DNA of 64,000 nt from an uncultured bacterium (GTDB lineage Bacteria > Cyanobacteriota > Vampirovibrionia > Gastranaerophilales > Gastranaerophilaceae). The notes beneath the pieces were generated by a model. That model was not told where the DNA came from and did no database searches. It saw nothing but the letters and a program-made list of their open reading frames with translations. Both the position numbers and the translations under genes were made by a program. The DNA lies in NCBI GenBank assembly GCA_949286705.1, contig CASEDF010000006.1, forward strand, positions 62,001-126,000. Reading direction: 5' to 3'. Of this stretch, positions 43,775 through 52,685 are shown piece after piece (position 1 is the stretch's first letter; each line of letters opens with the position of its first letter).

Positions 43775-45139
43775 CTAGTCTTCTTCATTTTTTTGTTGAG
43801 ATTCTATAAGTCCCGGCTCCAACTTTGATCCTGTAAACCATTCTCTGAATATAAATTGTGCCTTTGGCAGACAATATGCTAACAAGAAACTGCTTAAGCC
43901 TATATTTGCAAGTATTGTTAAAGAGCGGAGCTTTAAAGACTTATTAGCAAATTTTATTATATCAGCATTTTGACCTGCTTTTTTTATAAGCTTTTGCTTC
44001 ATTCCGTTTTCTTTAGCAGCCTTAACAAATTTTTCAATATTGAGTTTGAATTTAGCAAGCTCTTGCACATCCACATAAGCTCTCGGGTCTCTCACACCGT
44101 TTTCAAGCAGTTTAACTTTACCGTTTTGCCCTGCAAGCCGGGTAAATAATGCCTTTGGATTATTATCAATAAAATCCAGCAAGTCCTTTGCAGAATCCGA
44201 TTTTGGCAAAGGCAAACTATTATTTTTAACGCACGCTAAAAATCTTTTATTTACAAACATTTTAGGATCCAGATTAACATCCGTTATCTTGTTAAATGCT
44301 TTTTCTATCCAGTGCGGAGCTACAAAATTTAAAAACATCATGCCGGACATTTTAAATGCAAGATCAATCGCTTCATTTTTCTTTCTTGCGGTAATAACCC
44401 TTCCTACAGCATAACCGCCGTCAGTGACTGCCATTTTCTGAACAGTGGTAAAATTTGTAAGAACAGAAGTCAACGCTCCCTGAAAGGTTGTCATTTTTTC
44501 TCTGCCGCGAATAAATTGATCAAAATCCTTTCCGCCAAACGTCAAACCGGACATGTTTGAATCAGGATTTTCCTTTTTATATTTTTCCATTTTTTTAGCT
44601 GTAGAAGCAAATACAAGCTTTGGTATAACAAACCCCATCAAAGCAATAGGGATAGCTATAGATGCCAAAAATTTAGCATTCATTAAGCCTTCAAATAACT
44701 TTTTATTATTCTTAACCTTTATTAAATCTTGAACAGCTTCCTGAGCCTCAGGTTTATTCGCAAACTTTTTAATATTATATTCAAACCCCTGACATAGCTC
44801 ATTGAATTTTTTCCCTGATTTCAGTCTTTTATTAAACTTATCTTCTTCACTGATAAGCTTGAGGTTAACGTCTGAATTTAGACCGAGCTTTTTGACGCGT
44901 TTTATAATCTGCTTTCCTGCATAATCAATTAAAGGAATTCCGCCGAGCCAGACAGCTGATACAGAATATTCATCAATAAAACGTTCTCTTGCGCCTAACC
45001 AGGCAATCTTTTTGTCGTCCTTATTCTGGTTATAAGTCATAGCAATTTTTGTCGGAACTTCTATACCGCAGTCCCTGACAATTAAAGGATAAATGCTGCT
45101 GTTATTGCCTATGGCAGAAATTATATTTACTAACGACAT
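43775..45139 (-). CDS. Hypothetical membrane protein (454 aa)
   Basis: A 454-residue protein with hydrophobic segments at about 160-180 ('FLASIAIPIALMGFVIPKL'), in the middle (around 268-285) and near the C-terminus ('TILANIGLSSFLLAYCLP'). It carries 'SGLTFGGKDF' internally, reminiscent of the 'Fx(G/A)' stretch of other genes. No family recognised. A short ORF with its own ribosome site and a stable stem lie upstream (45225-45290). It has GGAGG before its ATG. Confidence 0.6.
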   Translation of the reverse strand: MSLVNIISAIGNNSSIYPLIVRDCGIEVPTKIAMTYNQNKDDKKIAWLGARERFIDEYSVSAVWLGGIPLIDYAGKQIIKRVKKLGLNSDVNLKLISEEDKFNKRLKSGKKFNELCQGFEYNIKKFANKPEAQEAVQDLIKVKNNKKLFEGLMNAKFLASIAIPIALMGFVIPKLVFASTAKKMEKYKKENPDSNMSGLTFGGKDFDQFIRGREKMTTFQGALTSVLTNFTTVQKMAVTDGGYAVGRVITARKKNEAIDLAFKMSGMMFLNFVAPHWIEKAFNKITDVNLDPKMFVNKRFLACVKNNSLPLPKSDSAKDLLDFIDNNPKALFTRLAGQNGKVKLLENGVRDPRAYVDVQELAKFKLNIEKFVKAAKENGMKQKLIKKAGQNADIIKFANKSLKLRSLTILANIGLSSFLLAYCLPKAQFIFREWFTGSKLEPGLIESQQKNEED

Positions 45140-45224
45140 ATATTTTAAACCTCCAATTCCATAAAAAACAACTTCTCGCGTATATCCCCGGGAAGCCGTT
45201 TACAGAATTGAATTAAGCGTCACA

Positions 45225-45290
45225 TCAATTCAACAGCTGCCCGAGGGAGCTATGTGAATGATAATGAAATTTTATCAACGCTTTTTTCAT
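45225..45290 (-). CDS. Possible 21-codon leader ORF before the 45139 gene
   Basis: ATG at 45290, stop 45225-45227, His/Ser-rich ('FHYHSHSSLGQ'), preceded by AAAGGAAAAG and a promoter-like TTGTAA-17-TAGTAT on the minus strand. Between it and the 45139 gene (45180-45225) CGGG...CCCG and TTGAATT...AATTCAA arms could form a stem. This is the structure of a leader peptide with an attenuator, but coding potential of such a short ORF is uncertain. Confidence 0.3.
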   Translation of the reverse strand: MKKALIKFHYHSHSSLGQLLN

Positions 45291-45324
45291 TTTCTTTTCC
45301 TTTGTTTTTTTTATACTACCACAA

Positions 45325-45921
45325 TTATTTTACTTTTACAATACCCGGAATTATATCAAGAAATTTATCATCAAATTTATGTTCTTTCAGACCAAATCTG
45401 TAATCAATTAATTCACTTTCAGAAAGGTTCTCAATTGCAGCGGCGAGTTTTTCATCCGACGGATTAATTTCTCCAGTTATTTCTTTTATATATTTAGGGC
45501 TTTGAACTATTTTCAAAATTGCTTCCGTCTTATTTTGGTTAACAGCTTTAAGAATATTTTGTTCAGCACCAAGAATATTTTTTTCCTTTAAGGATAAAAA
45601 TTGTTTTAGCAAGCTGTCTTTTGCCTTTACCCCCAAAGAGCCGCCGTAATTACTTGACAAATGATAATTTTCAAGAGAAAGAGATTCAGTACATTTTTCT
45701 AAATCATAGGCAGTGCTGATAAATGATTTCGGGCCGCCCCATTTTTTAATATTCTTAAATTGTCTGTTAAGCTTATCCAGCAGACCGGCATCTTTTGCTT
45801 CACGAATCAAACGTTCTTCAAGCTTTGGCAAAAGATTTGCCTGAAAACAGGGCTTATTGCACTTTGACATATTATAATTATATTTTTGATTTGAACTTGA
45901 ATAATTTGTATAAATTCTCAT
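45325..45921 (-). CDS. Hypothetical protein with N-terminal 'CFQA' module (198 aa)
   Basis: A 198-residue helical protein. It starts 'MRIYTNYSSSNQKYNYNMSK' followed by 'CNKPCFQANLLPKL', the same layout as the genes at 12249 and 42921 (MRIY/MKIY, Asn/Ser-rich spacer, Fx(A/G)). No signal peptide. AAGGAG upstream. No family recognised. Confidence 0.6.
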   Translation of the reverse strand: MRIYTNYSSSNQKYNYNMSKCNKPCFQANLLPKLEERLIREAKDAGLLDKLNRQFKNIKKWGGPKSFISTAYDLEKCTESLSLENYHLSSNYGGSLGVKAKDSLLKQFLSLKEKNILGAEQNILKAVNQNKTEAILKIVQSPKYIKEITGEINPSDEKLAAAIENLSESELIDYRFGLKEHKFDDKFLDIIPGIVKVK

Positions 45922-45970
45922 ACAGCATTCTCCTTTACAAATAATTTAACAGTTCTCAAGATTTTTTTTG

Positions 45971-46258
45971 CTATTCAAACAATTTATCTTCAAGAAACTT
46001 AACCTTTTCCTCATCAAAAACCTTCAGTAAAATTGTTTTTTCTTTACTTGTGTATCCTTTAATAATTTCCATACAAGATTTTGGAACCTTTAACTCTTTT
46101 GAAAGATATTCAATCAAAGCTTTGTTTGCCTTTCCATCTATAGGTTGTGCCGTTAATTTAATTTTTATACCGCCGGCAGACTTTATAATCTCATTTCTTG
46201 ATGAATTAGGCATGATTTTTAAATGTATTAATAAACCGTCTTTTGTTTGTTTAAGCAT
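45971..46258 (-). CDS. DUF167 / YggU family protein
   Basis: A 95-residue protein with the family core 'KIKLTAQPIDGKANKALIEY' and 'GYTSKEKTILL'. Structure known in the family as a small alpha/beta fold; function unknown. It stands divergent from rel, with about 69 nt between the starts. Confidence 0.85.
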   Translation of the reverse strand: MLKQTKDGLLIHLKIMPNSSRNEIIKSAGGIKIKLTAQPIDGKANKALIEYLSKELKVPKSCMEIIKGYTSKEKTILLKVFDEEKVKFLEDKLFE

Positions 46259-46327
46259 AATCTTTCTGTATGAATTTCTTCTATTTTACTTGAAAAAAGT
46301 GACAAAAATTTGTATCATTATTATACC

Positions 46328-48532
46328 ATGTCCGATGTAGAACTTTTTCAAGAAATCAAACAAAAACTTATTGAACAAAATAGGAGCGATGAAGATATTG
46401 CGCTTATAGAAAAAGCATACCATTTTGCTAAAAAACTGCACGAAGGGCAATACAGAATTTCTGAAGAACCTTATATAATTCATCCTGTTGAAGTCGCCAA
46501 AATTCTTGTTGATTTAAAAGTTGATACACATACCCTTATTGCGGCATTTTTGCATGACATATTAGAAGATACCGACACAAAGCCCGAAGAGATTAAAAAC
46601 CTTTTCGGCGATGACGTTTTGACTCTTGTACAGGGAGTGACAAAGTTAAGCAAATTAAAATTCAAATCCAAAGAAGAACGTCAGGCAGAAAATTTCAGAC
46701 GTTTATTTATTGCAATGGCAAACGATATAAGAATAATTTTCTTAAAACTTGCCGATAGACTGCATAATATGCGTACACTAAATTTTATGGCGGTAAATAA
46801 ACAGAAAAAAATCGCACAGGAAACACTTGATATATTTGCACCCCTTGCGAACCGTTTAGGTATGGGTAAAATCAAGGCAGAACTTGAAGATTTGTCGTTA
46901 AGATACCTTGAACCCGACAAATATTTTGAAATTGCACAGCTTGTTTCGCAAAAAAAAGCAGAGCGAGAACAGACAGTGCAGTTATTGATAGATAAAATTT
47001 CCAAAGATGTAAAAGCTGCGGGGATTAACGCACAAATTACCGGTCGTGCGAAGCATTATTACAGTATTTACTGCAAAATGAAGCGCCAGAATATCGCATT
47101 CCACGACCTTTACGACATAACTGCAGTACGCGTAATCGTTGACACCGAAAAAGAATGTTACGAAGTTTTAGGGCTTATTCACTCGCAATTTAAACCAATT
47201 CCCGGACGTTTTAAAGATTATATTGCAATGCCCAAAGGGAATTTATACCAATCTTTGCACACATCAGTCATAGGTCCCAGATCAAAGCCTCTGGAAGTTC
47301 AAATAAGAACATGGGAAATGCATGAAATAGCCGAATATGGTGTTGCAGCACACTGGCGATATAAAGAAAAAGGCTCTGAAAAGGCAAACCACGCATCGGA
47401 TTTGCAGTTTTCCTGGATGAGAAAACTCGTTGAATATGATAAAGAAATGAAAAATGCAAAAGATTACGTAAATTCGGTTAAACTCGACCTGTTTTCGGAT
47501 CAGGTATTTGCATTCACACCGGGCGGAGATGTGCTGGACTTGCCCAAAGACGCAACACCGGTTGATTTTGCCTATCGTATTCACAGTGACGTCGGACATA
47601 GAACAATAGGCGCCAAAATTAACGGAAGAATTACACCGTTGGATACAAAAATCGTAAACGGTGATATAGTTGAAATTTTAACCTCCAAAACTTCCGCCCC
47701 GCGTCTTGATTGGCTCAATTTTGTCGTAACAAAGCAAGCCTCTTCAAAAATTAAACAATGGTTTAAGAAAAATAACCGTGAAGAACACATTGAACTTGGA
47801 AGATCACATCTTGAACATGAACTGACAAAAGCCTCTTTTGACGAATATTTAAAACAAGGTGAATTTGATAAAATTGCAAAGCAGATGAATTATCTGTCAG
47901 CAGACGATTTATTTGCGGCATTAGGTTACGGCGAAACCACCTTAAACAAAATCGTTAATAAACTCCAGAAACCAAAAGAAAAAAACATTGAGGATAAATT
48001 CCACACCTCAAACAGAAAGAAATCAGAAAAAGATATTATCGGACTGGAAGGTTTAATGTATTCATTTGCGCGCTGCTGTTCACCGATTCCGGGTGAACCG
48101 ATAGTCGGCGTCGTAACCCGTTCAAAAGGGGTCACAGTCCACAGAATTGACTGCAAGACTCTGGAATACATAGAACCTGAAAGAATGATGGATATCCAAT
48201 GGGCAGGAACAAATACAAATAAAACTTATACAACCACAATCCGAATTGAAACAGCAGATAAACTCGGAATGCTTAAAGATATTATCGCTGCAGTTTCCGA
48301 CAACAACACAAACATCATTACGGCAAACGTAAAATCAAGAAATAATATTGGTATAATTGAAATCGGACTTGAACTTGACAACATAGAAACTCTGAAAAAA
48401 GTAACAAATTGCCTGCAGGCATTGCCGGATGTTTTCAGCGTCAAACGTATTCAAACCTCCGCACAAACCGCATCACCCAAAAGAGTTAATAACTCTAAGC
48501 AAAGACCCCAAAAAAAGAGAAAAAATCATTAG
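46328..48532 (+). CDS. rel: Bifunctional (p)ppGpp synthetase/hydrolase Rel
   Basis: A 734-residue RelA/SpoT protein. The hydrolase HD domain is intact ('AAFLHDILEDTDTKPEEI'), the synthetase has 'RFKDYIAMPKGNLYQSLHTS' and 'EVQIRTWEMHEIAEYGVAAH', then TGS ('VFAFTPGGDVLDLPKDATPV') and a C-terminal ACT domain. It should make and degrade (p)ppGpp in the stringent response, with one protein doing both jobs as in most non-proteobacterial genomes. ATG 46328 is chosen; a promoter (TTGAAA-17-TATCAT) ends 9 nt before it and there is no ribosome site, so the mRNA may be nearly leaderless. Confidence 0.95.
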   Translation: MSDVELFQEIKQKLIEQNRSDEDIALIEKAYHFAKKLHEGQYRISEEPYIIHPVEVAKILVDLKVDTHTLIAAFLHDILEDTDTKPEEIKNLFGDDVLTLVQGVTKLSKLKFKSKEERQAENFRRLFIAMANDIRIIFLKLADRLHNMRTLNFMAVNKQKKIAQETLDIFAPLANRLGMGKIKAELEDLSLRYLEPDKYFEIAQLVSQKKAEREQTVQLLIDKISKDVKAAGINAQITGRAKHYYSIYCKMKRQNIAFHDLYDITAVRVIVDTEKECYEVLGLIHSQFKPIPGRFKDYIAMPKGNLYQSLHTSVIGPRSKPLEVQIRTWEMHEIAEYGVAAHWRYKEKGSEKANHASDLQFSWMRKLVEYDKEMKNAKDYVNSVKLDLFSDQVFAFTPGGDVLDLPKDATPVDFAYRIHSDVGHRTIGAKINGRITPLDTKIVNGDIVEILTSKTSAPRLDWLNFVVTKQASSKIKQWFKKNNREEHIELGRSHLEHELTKASFDEYLKQGEFDKIAKQMNYLSADDLFAALGYGETTLNKIVNKLQKPKEKNIEDKFHTSNRKKSEKDIIGLEGLMYSFARCCSPIPGEPIVGVVTRSKGVTVHRIDCKTLEYIEPERMMDIQWAGTNTNKTYTTTIRIETADKLGMLKDIIAAVSDNNTNIITANVKSRNNIGIIEIGLELDNIETLKKVTNCLQALPDVFSVKRIQTSAQTASPKRVNNSKQRPQKKRKNH

Positions 48533-48589
48533 TATTTTTAACAAAATTAAACTATTTGCCAAAAACTAAAACCCTGATAACATAATATT

Positions 48590-50299
48590 ATGGGGAAGAT
48601 TTTATTTGTATCAAACAGATTGGAAAAAATTCAACAATATGCCGGAATATTCGACAAAAAGCCGTATGAATTTTTTACGGCATCAGATGAAAATTCCGCA
48701 CTGGAAACAGTTGATATAAATAATCCTGATATAATTATCTTTGATTCCGATTTTAATAATCTTAAGCACCTGTTGAAAAATTTGAAATCAATGACAACTT
48801 CGACGTCGTTTATTCTGCTGGTTAAAGATGAAAAAATTGAATATGATATAACAAAATATATTAATGTATTTTTGACGGATGAAATGTCTGAAACTCTTAT
48901 ATCCTCAATAATTTCCGCAAATCTAAAGACAAAACATTCGCTTGAACAGCTTTCCGATACGAACAAAAATCTTGCAGACAGCCTTTACCGATTGAATGTA
49001 CTTTACAGTACAAGTTCACAATTCGCAGGGTCACTGGATAAAGAAAAACTGGTGGATTATATGATTGAAGGGCTTGATAAGTCATTAAGCTTTGATTTAA
49101 CCTGCACGCTTGCATTCTGCACGGAAAAAGAACCGGTTTTATTGTTAAATTCACTCTATGAAATATCAGATGAGCTTTTAAGCGCGCTGAAACTCAGAAC
49201 CGTTTTGAATTACAAATCATTGTTTGAGGACAAAAATCCGCCGTTTGAAATAGATATTGATACTTTAAAAATTGTAAAAACCGTAAAATATCCGGCAAAC
49301 AGGTTTACGTTTACACTTTTCCAGTATGATAATATGTTCGCGCCAATCAGCCTCGGAGATAATTTTTTCGGCTGTATTGAAATTTTTAAAGAAACTCCGT
49401 TTACATCGGATGATGCAACATGCTTTCAAACAATTGCACAGCAGGTTTCTTTGCCTTTAAAAAGCGCAACTCTTTATCAGGAAATTAAAGAAACGAATTT
49501 GAAACTTGAAAAACTTGAAAGATTAAAATCCGAATTTATTTCAATAGTATCGCACGAATTACGCACCCCGCTAACCGCTATAAAAAATTCACTTGATATT
49601 TTATCAGGCGGAAAATGCGGCGAGATAAACGACTCAGGGCAGAAGTTTTTATCAATGGCGCAGAGAAATGTACAAAGACTTGCGGGGATTATAAACGATT
49701 TGCTTGATCTTTCCAAAATAGAGGCCGGTAAAATGGATTATCACTTTGCGAATATGGATATCCATTCGGTTATAGATTATGTAAAATCGTCGTTGTCAGT
49801 TGTGGCAAAAGAAAAAGGACTGAATTTAATCTCTGAAGAAACGCCTGATTTGCCTGAAATTTATGCGGATTCACAAAGATTAGAACAGGTTTTAACAAAT
49901 CTTGTGTCTAATGCCATAAAATTCACGCCTGAAGGTAAAACTATAATAATCCGTTCGCATCTTGCGGATGCCTCACAGCTTAATGCACCGAATTGTTTTA
50001 AAAATGATATTAATAAATTGTCCGGCAAATACATTGTTGTAGGCGTGGAAGATCAGGGAATCGGGATAGCTGAAAAGGATTTATTGAGGGCGTTTGATAA
50101 ATTTGCTCAGATAGAGAATTCTCTATCCCGCAAAGTAGGCGGATCAGGTCTGGGGCTTCCTATTGCAAAACAGCTTCTTCAGGCGCATAACGGTGCTATA
50201 TGGTGCGACAGTGAATTAAATAAAGGCTCCAGATTTTATTTTGCAATTCCTGTGAGTACTGTCGGTGCGGAAGCTGAAAAAAATCTTATTTTAAATTAG
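48590..50299 (+). CDS. Sensor histidine kinase
   Basis: A 569-residue cytosolic kinase. An N-terminal receiver-like domain (1-115) appears degenerate, then a GAF-like region, then HisKA ('VSHELRTPLTAIKNSLDILS', phospho-acceptor His) and HATPase_c (N box 'NLVSNAIKFTPEG', G1 'VEDQGIGIAEKD', G2 'GGSGLGLPIAKQ'). No membrane segments, so the signal is internal. The next gene is a receiver-only regulator, then a GspE-like protein, a likely signalling unit. A TAACAT -10 box sits 6 nt before the ATG with no ribosome site. Confidence 0.92.
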   Translation: MGKILFVSNRLEKIQQYAGIFDKKPYEFFTASDENSALETVDINNPDIIIFDSDFNNLKHLLKNLKSMTTSTSFILLVKDEKIEYDITKYINVFLTDEMSETLISSIISANLKTKHSLEQLSDTNKNLADSLYRLNVLYSTSSQFAGSLDKEKLVDYMIEGLDKSLSFDLTCTLAFCTEKEPVLLLNSLYEISDELLSALKLRTVLNYKSLFEDKNPPFEIDIDTLKIVKTVKYPANRFTFTLFQYDNMFAPISLGDNFFGCIEIFKETPFTSDDATCFQTIAQQVSLPLKSATLYQEIKETNLKLEKLERLKSEFISIVSHELRTPLTAIKNSLDILSGGKCGEINDSGQKFLSMAQRNVQRLAGIINDLLDLSKIEAGKMDYHFANMDIHSVIDYVKSSLSVVAKEKGLNLISEETPDLPEIYADSQRLEQVLTNLVSNAIKFTPEGKTIIIRSHLADASQLNAPNCFKNDINKLSGKYIVVGVEDQGIGIAEKDLLRAFDKFAQIENSLSRKVGGSGLGLPIAKQLLQAHNGAIWCDSELNKGSRFYFAIPVSTVGAEAEKNLILN

Positions 50300-50370
50300 T
50301 TTTTACGAAATGTAACAATATACTTGCTCTGAAGGCAATATGCTATAATAATTTTATTAGGGGAAAAGGT

Positions 50371-50733
50371 ATGAAAAAAATTTTAATTGTTGATGATGAA
50401 CAGGATATAGTAGAAAGTTTAAAATTTGTGCTCGAAGCTGCTGATTTTATCTGTTATTGTGCCTATAACGGAGAAGACGGATTAAAACTTGCAAAAGATA
50501 TTATGCCTGATTTAATCATACTTGACGTAATGATGCCGAAAATTAACGGCTACAAAATAAGCAGACTTTTAAAATACGATAACAAATATAAAAACATACC
50601 TATTTTAATGATTACCGCACGTTCTCAAGAAGAAGACAAACTTATCGGTGAAGAAACAGGTGCGGATGAATATATTACAAAACCTTTTGATTTGGAAGAT
50701 GTTGTTAAAACCGTCAAAAAATATTTGGGATAA
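50371..50733 (+). CDS. Receiver-only response regulator
   Basis: A 120-residue CheY-like protein: acidic pocket 'ILIVDDEQDIVESLK', phospho-acceptor Asp in 'DLIILDVMMPKINGY', Thr/Lys in 'MITARSQ' and 'ITKPFDLE'. No output domain, so it acts by protein contact. GGGGAAAAGG upstream. It lies 2 nt before the GspE-like gene, suggesting it signals to it. Confidence 0.94.
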   Translation: MKKILIVDDEQDIVESLKFVLEAADFICYCAYNGEDGLKLAKDIMPDLIILDVMMPKINGYKISRLLKYDNKYKNIPILMITARSQEEDKLIGEETGADEYITKPFDLEDVVKTVKKYLG

Positions 50734-50735
50734 AA

Positions 50736-52118
50736 ATGGAAACAGTTACAAATAAGACATTGGAAAAACTTAAATACGACCTTGTAAGAGCCGGACTTGT
50801 ACAGTACGAAGTTATTGAACAGGCTGATGAAATTTCCAATGCTCAAAATATTAATATAGGACAGGCGCTCATAAATTCAGGTGTCATAACCGAAGAAACT
50901 TTGTTGAAATTTTTGGAATCCAGACTGCACATACCTTACGTAAACCTTGAGGATTATTCGCTTGATCCGAATTGTCTTAAATATGTAAGCTTTTCCGATG
51001 CAAAAAGATACCGTATTATTCCGCTTTTCAAAATTGAGGATACCCTGACGGTTGCAATGGCTGACCCGCTTGATTTATTTGCCATAGACAAAATTATTGA
51101 AAGCGCGGAATGCTCAATTGAGCCTGTAATTTCATCCGAAAGCGCTATTATCAAAAAAATTGACGAATATTACAAAACCGACAGCACTGTCGGCGAAATT
51201 TTCACTGACATAAACGCTGATTACGACTGGCGCGACGAACTTCACAGCGAGGATTTAAGCGACAACCATATCCAAAAAATTATTCGAGCCATTTTGAAAC
51301 AGGCGATTATGGAAGGAGTACATGAAGTAACTTTTCAGGGAGAAGATTCAGGTTTCGGAGTGAATTTTAAAAAGAACGGCGAAATTTTTAATAAAGGTAC
51401 AATTCCCTCCGTTCTCACATCTTCATTTACCGCAAGGCTTAAAACTCTTGCAGAGCTTGATCCGTCGGTATCAGAAGTTCCGCAGCTCGGTAAATTAAAT
51501 TTTAAAGTGGACGATGTGCAGGTTGTGGCAAGTATTTCGACCTTTCCGACCATTATGGGTGAAAGAATTTTCCTTAAAATTTATAAACCGCCCAAGGCTT
51601 TGAATAAAATAATCACTTCAGACAAACAACTAAAACTTGTGAGAAAATCCCTTAAAGAGCCGGGAATAATCCTTGTCTGCGGATCACCTTTGAGCGGAAA
51701 AACGCATGTCATCTATTCGCTTTTGCTTGAAGCCGCAAAACAGGGCGTCAAAAATATTATGACGCTTGAAAGTATTGCAAAATATACTCTTCAAGGTGTC
51801 AATCAGTGCGAATTGAACGAAAATATAGGGTTTAATATGGATAAAGCATCCAGATTTATTGAGTTTCAATCGCCTGATATAATCTATCTTGAGGGGATAA
51901 AAACAAAAGAATCATTTGACTATTTTGCGGGACTCGTTTTTGACGGAAAAACCATTATTATGGAATTTCTGGCAAACAACATGGAAGATTTGCGCAATAA
52001 AATGGCATTTTCCGACTTTGAAACACTTAAATCGCTTATCAGCTGCATGATTTTTATCCATTCAAAAGACAGCATCGAAGTCTTTGACAAAGAAACAATC
52101 CAGAAGTATCTGGCATGA
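50736..52118 (+). CDS. Degenerate GspE/PilB-like protein
   Basis: A 460-residue protein. The N-terminal ~150 residues match the GspE/MshE N-terminal domain ('GQALINSGVITEETLLKFLE', 'RYRIIPLFKIEDTLTVAMAD'). The ATPase domain keeps a Walker A (GSPLSGKT) and 'ISTFPTIMGERIFLKIY', but the Walker B/Asp-box region reads 'DIIYLEGIKTKES' where active enzymes have GEIRDxET, and the His-box STLHT is replaced by 'MEFLAN'. The Cys pairs of GspE are absent. It may not hydrolyse ATP well and could be a regulator. It is encoded right after a kinase and a receiver. Confidence 0.82.
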   Translation: METVTNKTLEKLKYDLVRAGLVQYEVIEQADEISNAQNINIGQALINSGVITEETLLKFLESRLHIPYVNLEDYSLDPNCLKYVSFSDAKRYRIIPLFKIEDTLTVAMADPLDLFAIDKIIESAECSIEPVISSESAIIKKIDEYYKTDSTVGEIFTDINADYDWRDELHSEDLSDNHIQKIIRAILKQAIMEGVHEVTFQGEDSGFGVNFKKNGEIFNKGTIPSVLTSSFTARLKTLAELDPSVSEVPQLGKLNFKVDDVQVVASISTFPTIMGERIFLKIYKPPKALNKIITSDKQLKLVRKSLKEPGIILVCGSPLSGKTHVIYSLLLEAAKQGVKNIMTLESIAKYTLQGVNQCELNENIGFNMDKASRFIEFQSPDIIYLEGIKTKESFDYFAGLVFDGKTIIMEFLANNMEDLRNKMAFSDFETLKSLISCMIFIHSKDSIEVFDKETIQKYLA

Positions 52119-52147
52119 TGCAGCAAAAAAATTAGTTTGCAGTCGAT

Positions 52148-52363
52148 TTATTTCAATAAATCTTCGAGTTTACAGCCCAAAACGTTTAAAATTGCTAATA
52201 AGGTAGAAAGTTTTATATCTACAAGTCCCTGTTCAATTTTACTGATATGCTGAGCCTGATGTATACCAATTAAGTCAGCAAATTTGTCCTGCGAAAGTTT
52301 TCGTTTCAGTCTTTCAATACGTATATTTTCACCAAAAGTTTTAAAATCTTTAATTTTCTTCAT
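52148..52363 (-). CDS. XRE-family HTH regulator (71 aa)
   Basis: A 71-residue DNA-binding protein with a Cro/CI-type helix-turn-helix ('LSQDKFADLIGIHQAQHISKIE'-type order) and a short C-terminal helix. Divergent from the gene at 52452; an inverted-repeat operator lies between. The predicted promoter (TTGTAT-17-TAATAT) ends 6 nt before the ATG, suggesting a leaderless message. Size and position fit an antitoxin or phage-type repressor, but the divergent neighbour is not a known toxin. Confidence 0.85.
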   Translation of the reverse strand: MKKIKDFKTFGENIRIERLKRKLSQDKFADLIGIHQAQHISKIEQGLVDIKLSTLLAILNVLGCKLEDLLK

Positions 52364-52365
52364 AT

Positions 52366-52398
52366 TACAATATTAAACTATTGTATTGCAATATACAA
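52366..52398. promoter_or_regulatory. Candidate XRE operator / divergent promoter region
   Basis: Inverted repeats TACAATA-6-TATTGTA (52366-52385) and TTGTAT-6-ATACAA (52381-52398) share half-sites. TTGTAT (52381-52386) is also the -35 of a plus-strand promoter with -10 TATAAT at 52404-52409. The regulator could repress both directions here. Confidence 0.5.
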
Positions 52399-52451
52399 CA
52401 TAGTATAATATGAAAAAAGTATATTACACTATGAGAATAAGGAGAATTATT

Positions 52452-52685
52452 ATGGAAGAAAAATTGGAAGAATTAAAATTTTTATCCGAGAAACTGGAAG
52501 AAAGTTTATTTGAAATAAAGGATTTATATGAGACTATATGTGATTCAATACTTTATAATGCAGATAACTCAGGCGATTGCAGTCATTTGGTCACTATAGT
52601 GGCAATTTGTAGAGACCGATTGGATAAATTTGTTATTGCGTATGAAAATTTGTCTATAAAAACAGTACAATTAAAAATTATTTAG
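52452..52685 (+). CDS. Small helical protein divergent to XRE regulator (77 aa)
   Basis: A 77-residue protein rich in Glu/Lys/Leu ('KLEELKFLSEKLEESLFEI'), predicted coiled coil, with three Cys. ATG 52452 is preferred over 52410 because of GGAGAA upstream and promoter TATAAT at 52404. It ends 8 nt inside the convergent MlaE-like gene. Function unknown; regulation by the divergent XRE protein is plausible. Confidence 0.6.
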   Translation: MEEKLEELKFLSEKLEESLFEIKDLYETICDSILYNADNSGDCSHLVTIVAICRDRLDKFVIAYENLSIKTVQLKII

